Shown: piece by piece, positions 48,340-56,361 of the stretch
How the letters are laid out: every line of letters begins with the position of its first letter
Numbering within the stretch: the first letter of the stretch is position 1
Program-made: the position numbers and the translations under genes
Source of the DNA: Massilia terrae
GTDB lineage: Bacteria; Pseudomonadota; Gammaproteobacteria; Burkholderiales; Burkholderiaceae_D
NCBI RefSeq assembly: GCF_024753145.1
Contig: NZ_JANUGU010000002.1
Span: forward strand, 744,001-808,000
Direction: 5' to 3'
Length of the DNA stretch: 64,000 nucleotides
Notes under the pieces: model-generated
Seen by the model: only the letters and a program-made list of their open reading frames with translations
Told to the model about the DNA's origin: nothing
Databases searched by the model: none

Positions 48340-48532
48340 TATGCTAATGAATTCGGCACCAGCTGAACTGCTCCAACTCCTCACGATTGGAGCACTTCAG
48401 CCGTCGCCGCCGATCTCGCGACCGGCGACACTGGTACATCAAGTGACGCTGTTCACACCGCAGCCCGCATCGCGCGCCGAAAAGAAAAAGCCGCCATGCC
48501 TGAACTGATCAGGCAGTGCGGCTTGTTCTTTT
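48340..48532 (+). ncRNA. Candidate small RNA with CUCCUC-loop hairpin
   Basis: No convincing gene covers this stretch, but it has two strong stem-loops. The first (48362-48401) pairs GCTGAACTGCTCCAA with TTGGAGCACTTCAGC, 15 positions with one mismatch, around loop CTCCTCACGA. The second (48488-48524) is a terminator-like stem. Read on the plus strand the first loop shows CUCCUC, complementary to Shine-Dalgarno sequences, as in several known regulatory RNAs. A TATGCT hexamer at 48340 is a possible -10 element, or transcription could begin further upstream. Strand and existence are inferred. Confidence 0.35.
48480..48532. terminator. Terminator-like hairpin, possibly bidirectional
   Basis: AAGCCGC..TGCCTGA pairs with TCAGGCA..GCGGCTT (14 pairs, one 2x2 internal loop, five-base loop). 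Plus-strand sequence continues GTTCTTTTCG; minus-strand sequence continues TTTTTCTTTTC, the better T-tract. No annotated gene ends here on either strand, which suggests an unannotated transcript. Confidence 0.65.
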
Positions 48533-48998
48533 CGATAAATTTACGTGCATACTGATGAGGTCAGCGTCCCATTTTCAATCGGTTTTTTGTCGTCGTCACA
48601 CGCGAAAAAATCAGCGTGTTCACTATTTGACAAATTCAATCACGTAAAGTACACGAAAACCTTGTCAGTGCGCAACTGCCACACAGCTTTTTCGTGGGCT
48701 TTTTTGATATTCAAACTCCCAACGTTTGCATCGATGCCACAAGGTGCGTGTTGAGCATGCGTGATTCGCGCTTTTCTTATCACCGAATTCGCGCGCGCCA
48801 TCGGTTCGCGCGCTAACGCAAACGCGCAAAAAATCGGGACGCGCGTCACGCGCCGCCGGTACATCTGTCCTGCCCCGCCGGCGCGCGCGCCGGTACAAAC
48901 AACCATCCCAAAAAACGGCGGCGCGTCCCATGCGGCGGCAGGCGCCGCTGCCTACACTGCGTCCATGCCTGTGCAAATCAACGCAACCGAAGGATTCC
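48533..48998. other. Noncoding interval before the Tad operon
   Basis: These 466 bp split into an AT-rich half (to about 48780) and a half dense in GCGC palindromes (48790-48900). I see no supported gene. A minus-strand frame at 48640-48906 and a plus-strand frame at 48761-49201 lack starts with ribosome-binding sites and convincing composition. A weak stem (48678-48699) followed by six T lies at about 48700. A candidate promoter is listed separately. Confidence 0.6.
48627..48655 (+). promoter_or_regulatory. Candidate promoter for the Tad operon leader
   Basis: A perfect TTGACA is followed after 17 nt by TACACG, a poor -10 (three of six). It would give a leader of about 340 nt before the first pilin-like gene. 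A weak -10 fits an activator-dependent promoter. Confidence 0.35.
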
Positions 48999-49157
48999 AT
49001 GTCGCGCTCAATGTCCGATTGCTGGAACACCGTCCGGTGGCTGTTGAAGGACGACGGCGGGGCGCGCATGGAGTTCGTGCTGCTGGCCGCGATCATCGCG
49101 GCGCTCGCGGCCCTCGTGTTTCTCGCACTGCGCAGGCTGAACTGGACAACCACGTGA
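48999..49157 (+). CDS. Short Flp-like type IVb prepilin
   Basis: A 52-residue protein. A leader ending DDGG is followed by ARMEFVLLAAIIAALAALVF, the glutamate-aromatic plus hydrophobic helix pattern of Flp pilins. If cleavage is between Gly20 and Gly21, Glu25 is at mature position +5 and Phe26 at +6, as in the family. It ends RRLNWTTT with no pilin-type C-terminus, so it may be a minor pilin. GAAGGA precedes the ATG. It is the first gene of the Tad cluster, seven bases before cpaA. Confidence 0.7.
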   Translation: MSRSMSDCWNTVRWLLKDDGGARMEFVLLAAIIAALAALVFLALRRLNWTTT

Positions 49158-49164
49158 GGACGCC

Positions 49165-49755
49165 ATGGATCACAGCGAACTGCGCGCTCTGCTCGAACTG
49201 ATCGGGATGCTGTTCACCGACCCGCGCACCGGCGTGCTGATCGCGCTGCTGCTGGCGGCCGCGGTGTCCGACTACCGCAGCTTCCGCATCCCCAACTGGC
49301 TGACCGTGGGCGGCCTGGTGTTCGGCACCGTGTACAACATCCTGGAGCCGCCGGTGCACGGCGCCGGCTGGATGTTCCCGGCCAGCGGCATCGCCACCGG
49401 CTTCGGCCTGATGTTTCCCTTTTATTTGATGCGCGCGGTCGGCGCCGGCGACGTCAAGCTGCTGGCGATGGCCGGCGCTTTCCTCGGCTGGAACGACACC
49501 TTGTATGCCCTTCTATTCAGTTTCGTGGTGGGCGGCGTGGCCGCACTGGCGTTCGCCGCGTACCACGGCTTGATGCGTCGCCTGCTGGACAACACCCGCA
49601 TGCTGCTGTGTTACCTCACGCTGTCGGCAATTGGCGGGCAGCGCCCGACCGTGCAGCTGGCGCCCTCGCAGTCGGCGGGCAAGCTCGCGTTCGGCGTCAG
49701 CATTGCCGCGGCCACGATTGGCGAGGTGGTCGCGCGCCAGCTCGGTTTCATTTGA
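49165..49755 (+). CDS. cpaA: Prepilin peptidase CpaA/TadV
   Basis: A 196-residue A24-family aspartic membrane protease that cuts Flp prepilins. The two catalytic aspartates are in SDYRSFRIPNW and GAGDVKLLAM (the GxGD motif). About five to six membrane helices are predicted. It lacks the N-terminal methylase domain of PilD, as usual for Tad systems. Confidence 0.93.
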   Translation: MDHSELRALLELIGMLFTDPRTGVLIALLLAAAVSDYRSFRIPNWLTVGGLVFGTVYNILEPPVHGAGWMFPASGIATGFGLMFPFYLMRAVGAGDVKLLAMAGAFLGWNDTLYALLFSFVVGGVAALAFAAYHGLMRRLLDNTRMLLCYLTLSAIGGQRPTVQLAPSQSAGKLAFGVSIAAATIGEVVARQLGFI

Positions 49756-49773
49756 TCGGAAGGAGAAAGTGCC

Positions 49774-50601
49774 ATGAAAAACTTCAAGGGACTGCTGCTG
49801 ATCGCGCTTGCGCTGCTCACGGGCCTGGCGGCGGCGGCGTATGCCACCGGCTGGGTCGCGCAGCGCGCTGCCGTCTCGGCCAACAAGGTGGTGGTGGCCG
49901 CGGTCGACATCGAGCTCGGTTCGCGCATCACGCCGGAGATGGTGAAGCTGACCGACTGGCCGGCCGGCTCGGTACCCCCGGGCGCCTTCGCCGACATCAA
50001 GGACGTCCAGCAACGCACGCTAAAGACGAGCATCACGCGCGGCGAGCCCATCATCGAGCGCAAGCTGGCGCCGGTCGGCACCCTGGGCGGCCTGTCGGCA
50101 GTGATCTCCGAAGGCAAGCGCGCGATGACGGTGCGCGTCAACGACGTGGTCGGCGTGGCCGGCTTCGCCCTGCCCGGCACCTACGTCGACGTAATGGTCA
50201 ACACCCAGCAGGACCGCGGCAAGAACGAGGCGCCGCGACCGGTCAGCAAGACGGTGCTGGAGCAGGTGCTGGTGCTGGCCGTGGCCCAGGAGGCAGGCCG
50301 GGACGCGACCAAGCCGATGGTGGTCAACGCCGTAACCCTGGAACTCACACCGCAGGATGCCGAAAAACTCGACCTGGCGCGCAACGTCGGCACCCTGTCG
50401 CTGGTCCTGCGCAACCAGGTCGACAAGGCGGAAGTCGACACGAAAGGCATCACGAAGGACGAATTGTTCGGCAACGTCCCGCAAAAGCCGCTTGCGGTCG
50501 TGGCGCCGCCGCCCCGTCCCAAGGTTGTGCGGGCGGTCGCCGCCACCGGCCCCTGCGTCGAAGTGCTGCGTGACAGCGGCCGCTATGTCAGCTGCTTCTA
50601 A
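49774..50601 (+). CDS. cpaB: Flp pilus assembly protein CpaB/RcpC
   Basis: A 275-residue protein with an N-terminal signal anchor (6-24) and an SAF domain (about 40-105: VVVAAVDIELGSRITPEMVKL, split here by context). An RcpC-like domain follows (VRVNDVVGVAGFALPGTYVDVMV). It is periplasmic and thought to stabilise or gate the secretin. Two cysteines near the C-terminus (CVEVLRDSGRYVSCF) could pair. AAGGAG precedes the start. Confidence 0.92.
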   Translation: MKNFKGLLLIALALLTGLAAAAYATGWVAQRAAVSANKVVVAAVDIELGSRITPEMVKLTDWPAGSVPPGAFADIKDVQQRTLKTSITRGEPIIERKLAPVGTLGGLSAVISEGKRAMTVRVNDVVGVAGFALPGTYVDVMVNTQQDRGKNEAPRPVSKTVLEQVLVLAVAQEAGRDATKPMVVNAVTLELTPQDAEKLDLARNVGTLSLVLRNQVDKAEVDTKGITKDELFGNVPQKPLAVVAPPPRPKVVRAVAATGPCVEVLRDSGRYVSCF

Positions 50602-50627
50602 TTAGAACATCCCACCGGGAGACCATC

Positions 50628-52148
50628 GTGAACCGAACCCTTCAGACCGGCGTATTGCTGGTGTGCGCGACCATGTCCTGCGGCGCCGGCGCCGCCAAAC
50701 TGGCAAAGCCGGTCGCCCCGACGGCCGCCGAACGCAACGCACACCAATGTACTGGCGTCACCGAACGACCGACCGCCATGGTCATGCTCGGCAAATCGCG
50801 GGTGATCCCGCTGAAGGTGGCGGTGACACGCGTGGTGGTGGATGCCCCGGTCACCAGCAAGCCTCCCCCAGGCGCGGCGGCAGGGCCAACGACGCCTGGT
50901 GCGGCACCCGCGCCCCAAATGGACGCCTACACCGGCATCGCCGACGCCGACGTGCTGCTGCTCAGCCCGACCGACCTGTTCGTGCGCGGCCGTCGCGCTG
51001 GTTCGATGAACGTGATCCTGCAGGACGCCAAGGGCGCCTGCTACCTGCAGGACATTGTGGTCTCGATCGATCCGGGCATCCTGCAATCGAAACTGGCGGA
51101 GGTGATGCCGGAGGAAGCAGACATCCACGTCAAGTCGGCCGAGAACGCACTGGTTCTGACCGGCCGCGTCAATGATCCGGCCAAGCTGGACGAGGTGATG
51201 CGCATCGCCACCGCCTACGGCGACGGCAAACGGGTGGTAAACCTGCTACGCGTGAGCTCGCCGCAACAGGTCATGCTGGAGGTGAAAATCGCGGAGGTTA
51301 GCAAATCCATCCTCGACCACCTCAATATCGACTACTCGCGCATGTTCGTGTCGGCCGACGGTATGACGTCGAAGGTGCTGTCCGGCTTGTTCGGCGGCGT
51401 TCCCATTGTCGCAGGTAAATTAGGCCGCGGCACCGTGACCGGCGCGGCATCGGTCGGGGTCAGCGCCGCCAAAGCGGGCGTCGCCTCCAGCCTCAACGCT
51501 ACCGGCAACACCAGCCTGTTCGGCATCGACGCCCAGAAGCAGGACGGCGTGGTGCGTGTGCTGGCCGAACCGAACATCATGGCCATCAGCGGCCAGTCCG
51601 CCAGCTTCCTGTCGGGCGGCAAGATCTTCATTCCGGTCTCCCAGAACCAGCAAGGCCTCACCACGATCACGCTGGAAGAAAAGGAGTTCGGCGTCGGCCT
51701 GAAATTTTCGCCCACCGTGCTGGACGGTAGCCGCGTCAACCTGAAGGTGGTGTCGGAAGTGTCCGAGCTGTCGCAGACCGGTTCGCCCTTCACCACGATC
51801 GGCAACTTCACGGCCGTACTGCCCTCGATGACCACGCGCCGGGTTGACACTACGGTCCAGCTGAACGACGGCCAGAGTTTCGCGATCGCCGGCCTGATCC
51901 GCAACAACGTGACGGAGACCCTGAAGAAGTTCCCCGGCCTAGGTGACATCCCGGTGCTTGGCACTCTGTTCCGCTCGTCCGAGTTCCAGAAAGATCAGAC
52001 CGAACTGCTGTTCGTCATCACCCCGCGGCTGGTCAAGCCGACTGCCACCGCGGCCGTCCTGCCCACCGACATCCACGCCGAGCCGTCGCGCACCGACGCC
52101 ATGATCATGGGTACCACCGAAGCGAAGACAGCCCAGCCGGCCAAATGA
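50628..52148 (+). CDS. cpaC: Type II/III secretin-family outer-membrane channel CpaC/RcpA
   Basis: A 506-residue protein with a signal peptide and a BON/pilus-specific N-terminal region containing DVLLLSPTDLFVRGRRAGS. The secretin domain spans about 215-480 (QVMLEVKIAEVSKS, VLAEPNIMAISGQSASFLSGG, VGLKFSPTVL, and the final IPVLGTLFRSSEFQKDQTELLFVITPRLV). It forms the outer-membrane pore for the pilus. The start is GTG at 50628 with CGGGAG upstream. Residues 60-100 contain an Ala/Pro-rich insertion. Confidence 0.95.
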   Translation: MNRTLQTGVLLVCATMSCGAGAAKLAKPVAPTAAERNAHQCTGVTERPTAMVMLGKSRVIPLKVAVTRVVVDAPVTSKPPPGAAAGPTTPGAAPAPQMDAYTGIADADVLLLSPTDLFVRGRRAGSMNVILQDAKGACYLQDIVVSIDPGILQSKLAEVMPEEADIHVKSAENALVLTGRVNDPAKLDEVMRIATAYGDGKRVVNLLRVSSPQQVMLEVKIAEVSKSILDHLNIDYSRMFVSADGMTSKVLSGLFGGVPIVAGKLGRGTVTGAASVGVSAAKAGVASSLNATGNTSLFGIDAQKQDGVVRVLAEPNIMAISGQSASFLSGGKIFIPVSQNQQGLTTITLEEKEFGVGLKFSPTVLDGSRVNLKVVSEVSELSQTGSPFTTIGNFTAVLPSMTTRRVDTTVQLNDGQSFAIAGLIRNNVTETLKKFPGLGDIPVLGTLFRSSEFQKDQTELLFVITPRLVKPTATAAVLPTDIHAEPSRTDAMIMGTTEAKTAQPAK

Positions 52149-52159
52149 GGAGCCCAACC

Positions 52160-52444
52160 ATGCGACCGAACATTCCGCTCGCCGCCGTCATCCTGCTTGC
52201 AGGTTGCAGCAGCTCACCCGTCTACGACGCCCATTTCGGCGACGCCGTGCGCCAGGCCCGCCTGGCCCAGACCCTCAACCCAAAGGCCGGCAGCAATCCC
52301 GACCAAGCGGCGGGCATCGACACCCAGGCCGCGCTGGAAGCGCAGAAGCGCTACCACGACAGCTTCAAAGAACCGCCGCCGGTTACCAACGTCATCAATA
52401 TTGGTGGCATGACAGGCGGTAATGGGAGCAACCCATCCAAATGA
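52160..52444 (+). CDS. Small Tad-locus lipoprotein
   Basis: A 94-residue protein with a lipobox LLAGC (Cys about residue 16), so probably lipidated. The mature part is polar and ends in a Gly/Asn-rich tail. GAGGAG lies seven bases before the ATG at 52160; an ATG overlapping the cpaC stop is the alternative. Position between cpaC and the pilins suggests a pilotin or outer-membrane assembly factor (TadD or CpaD place), but I see no TPR or CpaD motif. Confidence 0.75.
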   Translation: MRPNIPLAAVILLAGCSSSPVYDAHFGDAVRQARLAQTLNPKAGSNPDQAAGIDTQAALEAQKRYHDSFKEPPPVTNVINIGGMTGGNGSNPSK

Positions 52445-52514
52445 TTGAACCCGGCACAGACTGGGGAGAGCAGCACTTGGCAATACTCTTCAACGCAACT
52501 GAAAGGAAATTGAA

Positions 52515-52706
52515 ATGGAAACCATCAAAAAAGCATTGCGCTCTTTCGCTCAAGACGAGGAAGGCGCCCAGGTCGTCGAGTACGCACTGATCATCGCCGT
52601 GGTGTCGATCGCGCTGGTCATCGCACTGTCGAAAATCGGGGGTACGAACATGAATACCTTCATCGCCAGGGTGACCAACTGCCTCACCACCACCACCTGC
52701 ACCTGA
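52515..52706 (+). CDS. flp: Flp family type IVb pilin (first copy)
   Basis: A 63-residue prepilin. The leader ends DEEG (Gly17), and the mature protein starts AQVVEYALIIAVVSIAL with Glu at +5 and Tyr at +6. The C-terminus FIARVTNCLTTTTCT is shared with the second copy; its two cysteines may form a disulfide. AAGGAAA precedes the start. It probably is the major pilin. Confidence 0.95.
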   Translation: METIKKALRSFAQDEEGAQVVEYALIIAVVSIALVIALSKIGGTNMNTFIARVTNCLTTTTCT

Positions 52707-52716
52707 GCGACCAGAA

Positions 52717-52749
52717 AGGAGGTGCGGGCCAGGTGGTCCCGCCCCTCCT
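52717..52749 (+). other. Strong hairpin between the two pilin genes
   Basis: AGGAGGTGCGGG pairs with CCCGCCCCTCCT (one mismatch) around a nine-base loop. No T-tract follows, so it is more likely an RNA stabiliser or processing site that raises first-pilin mRNA than a terminator. Confidence 0.55.
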
Positions 52750-52787
52750 GACGGAAAAACCATCCGGCCAACCAACAGGAGAAAAAA

Positions 52788-52979
52788 ATGAACAAGACTT
52801 TTCGGGCGCTGCGCGCATTCGCCAAGGAAGACGAGGGTGCACAGGTCGTTGAATACGCATTGATCATCGCTGTCGTGTCGATTGCGCTGGTGATCGCCTT
52901 GTCGTCGCTGAACAATGGTTCATTTACGAATTTCATCGCAAGGGTCACCAACTGCCTCACGACCACGACTTGCACCTGA
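52788..52979 (+). CDS. flp: Flp family type IVb pilin (second copy)
   Basis: A 63-residue paralogue of the preceding pilin, same cleavage site (EDEG/AQVVEYALIIAVVSI) and identical last 15 residues, differing in the leader and around residues 39-48 (SLNNGSFTN against KIGGTNMNT). AGGAGA precedes the start. The tandem arose by duplication; the two may be co-assembled or alternately used. Confidence 0.95.
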   Translation: MNKTFRALRAFAKEDEGAQVVEYALIIAVVSIALVIALSSLNNGSFTNFIARVTNCLTTTTCT

Positions 52980-53030
52980 CCTTACCGAGGCCGCCGGCTA
53001 TCGCGGCCCGCCTCACAGCAGGAGAAAAAA

Positions 53031-54308
53031 ATGTCACCGATCACTCGCATTTCGACACCGGCAGCACGCGAACGCGGCGCGATCATCCTGACTTTCGCCA
53101 TGATGTTGTTGTTCCTGCTCGGGTTCGCCGCGATCGCGATGGACCTGGGTCGCCTGTTCATCGTCCGCACAGAACTGCAAACGGCACTCGACAGCTGTGC
53201 CCTGGCGGCGGCCCAGGAGCTCGATGGACAGAGCACCTCCATCACGCGCGCCTTGAATGCTGGTGTCACCGCGGGCAACCTGAACAACGTCAACCTGCAA
53301 TCGTCCACCTGGGATGGCCAGTCCAAGCTGGCTGCGGGCGACATCAGCTTCAAGAGTGCAAGCTACACCGCGACCACCGACCCGCTCGCTGCCCGCTACG
53401 CCCAATGCCAGCACACCCAGCCCAGCGTGAAGACCTGGCTGCTGCCTGCCTTGGCCGTCGTCGGAGGATTCGCAACGCCGAACTCGGTGTCCGGCACCGC
53501 GGTAGCAACGCGGGCCAGCGCACAAAGCGCCTGCCCGGTGCCGGTCGGCCTGCGTGGCCGCAACAGTACGCCGCCAGACTATGGCTTCACGGTCGGCGAA
53601 TGGGTCACCATCTACGGCAAAAATATTGGGGCTGGCCCCGGCGAATTAGGTTGGTACAACCTGGATGGCAGCACGAACGCCAGCGAAACCACCGCCGAAT
53701 TAGGCACGCCCGGCGTCTGTGGGGTCAAGGTTGGCGACGTATTGGGGACACCGGGAGCGCAAAACAGTGTCGACACGGCGTGGAATCAGCGTTTTGGGAT
53801 CTATAAGAACAGCGACAGCGCCGCGCTCAGCCATCCAGATCTAACCGGCTATGCGTACACCGCTTACAACTGGAAGAACACTGTGCCGCAGAATGCCTAC
53901 AGCGGCACGGCGGCGGCTGGCTCTGCAACATCGGCCGAAAACTTCCTGGCCAAGCGCGCCAGTTTCGCATCCTTCGACAATACGGGCACCAGCCTGACGG
54001 ACGGATCAAATATTGTCTACGGCGTCACGAACAAGCTGAACAGCTTCAAATCCATCGCGACGCCCGGCAGTACAGGTGACCACGCCAAATATGGCTTCAG
54101 CCGCCGCCTCGTCATCGTGCCGGTGTTGACCTCTTCCAGCGCGGTAGCGGATTTTGCCTGCATGCTGATGCTGGCGCCGATGACCGGCCCGAGCGACGAC
54201 GTCCAAATGGAGTACCGTGGCAACGCCAGCGCCACTTCGTCGCCATGCACGACCAATGGCATTGCCGGTGGCAGTGCGGGACCACTGGTGCCTGTCCTCG
54301 TGAGGTGA
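53031..54308 (+). CDS. tadG: TadG-like pilus assembly protein
   Basis: A 425-residue protein starting with the TadG N-terminal module: a short cytoplasmic stretch with RERGAIILTFAMMLLFLLGF, then VAMD-type IAMDLGRLFIVRTELQTALDSCALAAAQEL. The rest (about 120-425) is a large Ser/Thr/Asn/Gly-rich extracytoplasmic region with several cysteines and no clear von Willebrand A motif. Known TadG proteins are needed for adherence. A small GC hairpin (52987-53015) lies before it. Confidence 0.85.
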   Translation: MSPITRISTPAARERGAIILTFAMMLLFLLGFAAIAMDLGRLFIVRTELQTALDSCALAAAQELDGQSTSITRALNAGVTAGNLNNVNLQSSTWDGQSKLAAGDISFKSASYTATTDPLAARYAQCQHTQPSVKTWLLPALAVVGGFATPNSVSGTAVATRASAQSACPVPVGLRGRNSTPPDYGFTVGEWVTIYGKNIGAGPGELGWYNLDGSTNASETTAELGTPGVCGVKVGDVLGTPGAQNSVDTAWNQRFGIYKNSDSAALSHPDLTGYAYTAYNWKNTVPQNAYSGTAAAGSATSAENFLAKRASFASFDNTGTSLTDGSNIVYGVTNKLNSFKSIATPGSTGDHAKYGFSRRLVIVPVLTSSSAVADFACMLMLAPMTGPSDDVQMEYRGNASATSSPCTTNGIAGGSAGPLVPVLVR

Positions 54309-54311
54309 GCC

Positions 54312-54737
54312 ATGCGTACACAACGAGGCACGGCGCTGGTCGAATTCGCGCTCATCGTGCCGCTCATCCTGATGATCACCTTTACGGTGGTTGAGTTCGG
54401 GCGCGCCGTCCAGCACTACAACGGCGTGACAAAGGCGGTACGCGACGCCACGCGCTACCTGGCGATGCAGCGCCAGAACACTCACCAGACCGAAGCGCGC
54501 AACCTGGTCGTTTATGGCAACACCGCCGGTACCGGCAATCCGCTCGACCCCAGCCTGACCCTGGCCCAGGTGGCGACGCCGACCTGGAGCACCGTCGGAA
54601 GCAATCCTCTGATCAACACCGTCACGATCAAGGTCACCGGCTACAAATTCAAGCCGATCACGTCGTCGGTATTCGGCATGGCGCTTCCGACCATGACCTT
54701 CAGCGACATTACCGCCACGATGAGGTGCCCGCTATGA
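54312..54737 (+). CDS. tadE: TadE-like pseudopilin
   Basis: A 141-residue protein with the TadE signature QRGTALVEFALIVPLILMITFTVVEFGRA (in two runs): Glu at the +5-like position and an N-terminal helix. TadE and TadF are minor pseudopilins processed by the prepilin peptidase. Three bases after tadG; its stop overlaps the next gene (ATGA). Confidence 0.9.
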   Translation: MRTQRGTALVEFALIVPLILMITFTVVEFGRAVQHYNGVTKAVRDATRYLAMQRQNTHQTEARNLVVYGNTAGTGNPLDPSLTLAQVATPTWSTVGSNPLINTVTIKVTGYKFKPITSSVFGMALPTMTFSDITATMRCPL

Positions 54738-55171
54738 ACCGCCATCAACGAGGCGCGACCATCGTCGAGTTTGCGCTGGTGCTGATCCTGTTCCTGTCCT
54801 TTGCGCTGGGCCTGATGGATTTCGCCCGCCTCTTATATATGTGGAACGGCGCAACCGAGGCAAGCCGGACCGGGGCGCGCTATGCCGTGGTCTGTGCCGA
54901 TCCCAACGGATCCTACGGAAACCTACTCACCAAGATGCAGGGCGTGCTGCCGCAGGTATCAGGCTATACCGTGACCTGGAACCCAAGTGGCTGCACCGCG
55001 TCCACGTGCCAGGGCGTGTCCGTCACCATTACCGACCTCTCCTTCAAATGGCTGGCGCCCATACCCAAGGCGGTCAAGCCGACCATGGTGATTCCCGCCA
55101 GCGCCTTCACCACCTACCTGCCGCGTGAAATCCTTCGACAGGATCCCAACTCGGCAACCATCTGTAATTAA
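54734..55171 (+). CDS. Second TadE/TadF-like pseudopilin
   Basis: A 145-residue protein with the same N-terminal pattern (QRGATIVEFALVLILFLSFALG) and an aromatic-rich DFARLLYMWNGATEASRTGARYA. Four cysteines in the periplasmic part may form disulfides. Start at 54734, coupled to tadE; GAGGT lies upstream. It probably is the TadF partner. Confidence 0.88.
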   Translation: MNRHQRGATIVEFALVLILFLSFALGLMDFARLLYMWNGATEASRTGARYAVVCADPNGSYGNLLTKMQGVLPQVSGYTVTWNPSGCTASTCQGVSVTITDLSFKWLAPIPKAVKPTMVIPASAFTTYLPREILRQDPNSATICN

Positions 55172-55187
55172 CCGGAGCGAGGACATC

Positions 55188-56348
55188 ATGAAAGTCGCAC
55201 TCATCTCTCCCAGCAAGGAACACCTGCACGAACTCGGCCAGGTGCTGCACGGCTTTTCGCACCAGGCGATCCTGGTCGAAGGCGGCAAGAGCAAGATGCG
55301 CGAGGTGGTTGAGCGCGACCAGCCCGACATCCTGCTGGTGGAAGGCATGTGCTGCGATCCGGCGGAACTGTCGCCGGTCGAATACGTGACCACCCACCAT
55401 CCGCAAGTGGCGGTGGTGCTGCTGTGCCCCTCCACCACGCCGGAATTCCTGCTCAACTCGATGCGCGCCGGCGTCCGCGAAGTGCTGACCGCGCCGATCA
55501 GCCCTACCCTGCTGCAGGCCGCGATCGAACGCATCGCCAACCGCCTGCGCGTGAGCCGCGGCAGCACGCATGGCCGGGTGCTGGCCTTCATCGGCTGCAA
55601 GGGCGGCAGCGGCTCGACCTTCCTGGCCACCAATCTCGGCGCCCAATTGGCCGCCCAGCATTCGGTGCTGCTGATCGACCTCAACCTGCAATTCGGCGAC
55701 GCCCTGTCATTCGTCCATGACGGCCACCCCGTCACAACCCTGTCCGACATGGCACGCGAGATCGAACGGCTGGACGCGACCTTCCTGTCGTCCAGCGCCG
55801 TAAAAGTGGCTCCCAACTTCAGCGTGCTGGCGGCGCCGGAGGATCCGGCGCAGGCAATGGAGATCAAGCCCGAACACGTGGACGCCATCATCGCGCTGGC
55901 CTCGTCGCGCTACGACTTCGTCCTGCTCGACCTGGGCCGCAACATCGACAGCGTCAGCGTCAAGGCGCTGGACCGCACCAGCACCATCTTCACGGTGATG
56001 CAGGCCTCGGTGCCGGGTGTGCGCAACGCCCAGAAGCTGCTGACCGTGTTCCGCTCGCTGGGCTATGGCGGCGAACGGATCGAAGTGATCGTCAACCGCT
56101 TCGAGCGCGGCGGCGAGATCGGCGTGGCCGAGATCGAACGTGCCCTGGGCAAGCTGGCGATCCACACGGTGCCCAACTCGTACAAGCAGGTGTCGGCAGC
56201 GATCAACCATGGCGACCCGCTTCTGAACAGCGCACGCAACAACCCGGTCAGCCGCAACCTGGCCGACTTCGCCCGCAACCTGTCGCCGGTGCCGCAGCAG
56301 GACGCCCGCAGCCTGTTCGGCCGCCTGCTCGGCCGCGCCAGCGCCTGA
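55188..56348 (+). CDS. cpaE: Tad polar-localisation ATPase CpaE/TadZ
   Basis: A 386-residue protein. Residues 1-120 form a pseudo-receiver domain in which the phosphorylation position lacks Asp (LLVEG). Residues 128-370 form a ParA/MinD-like ATPase with the P-loop CKGGSGST (Lys138 kept, second lysine replaced by Ser), as in other TadZ proteins. It directs the Tad machine to a cell site. GGAG precedes the start. Confidence 0.93.
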   Translation: MKVALISPSKEHLHELGQVLHGFSHQAILVEGGKSKMREVVERDQPDILLVEGMCCDPAELSPVEYVTTHHPQVAVVLLCPSTTPEFLLNSMRAGVREVLTAPISPTLLQAAIERIANRLRVSRGSTHGRVLAFIGCKGGSGSTFLATNLGAQLAAQHSVLLIDLNLQFGDALSFVHDGHPVTTLSDMAREIERLDATFLSSSAVKVAPNFSVLAAPEDPAQAMEIKPEHVDAIIALASSRYDFVLLDLGRNIDSVSVKALDRTSTIFTVMQASVPGVRNAQKLLTVFRSLGYGGERIEVIVNRFERGGEIGVAEIERALGKLAIHTVPNSYKQVSAAINHGDPLLNSARNNPVSRNLADFARNLSPVPQQDARSLFGRLLGRASA

Positions 56349-56361
56349 ACCGGAGGCCACC

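Noticed and set aside
48296-48508. Small plus-strand frame upstream of the Tad operon
   Set aside because: No ribosome-binding site, no homology seen, and its stop lies inside the terminator-like hairpin; a noncoding RNA explains the structure better.
48640-48906. Small minus-strand frame in the noncoding interval
   Set aside because: Arg/Ala-rich first half with shadow composition and no start signal; only the last 30 residues look protein-like, which is not enough.
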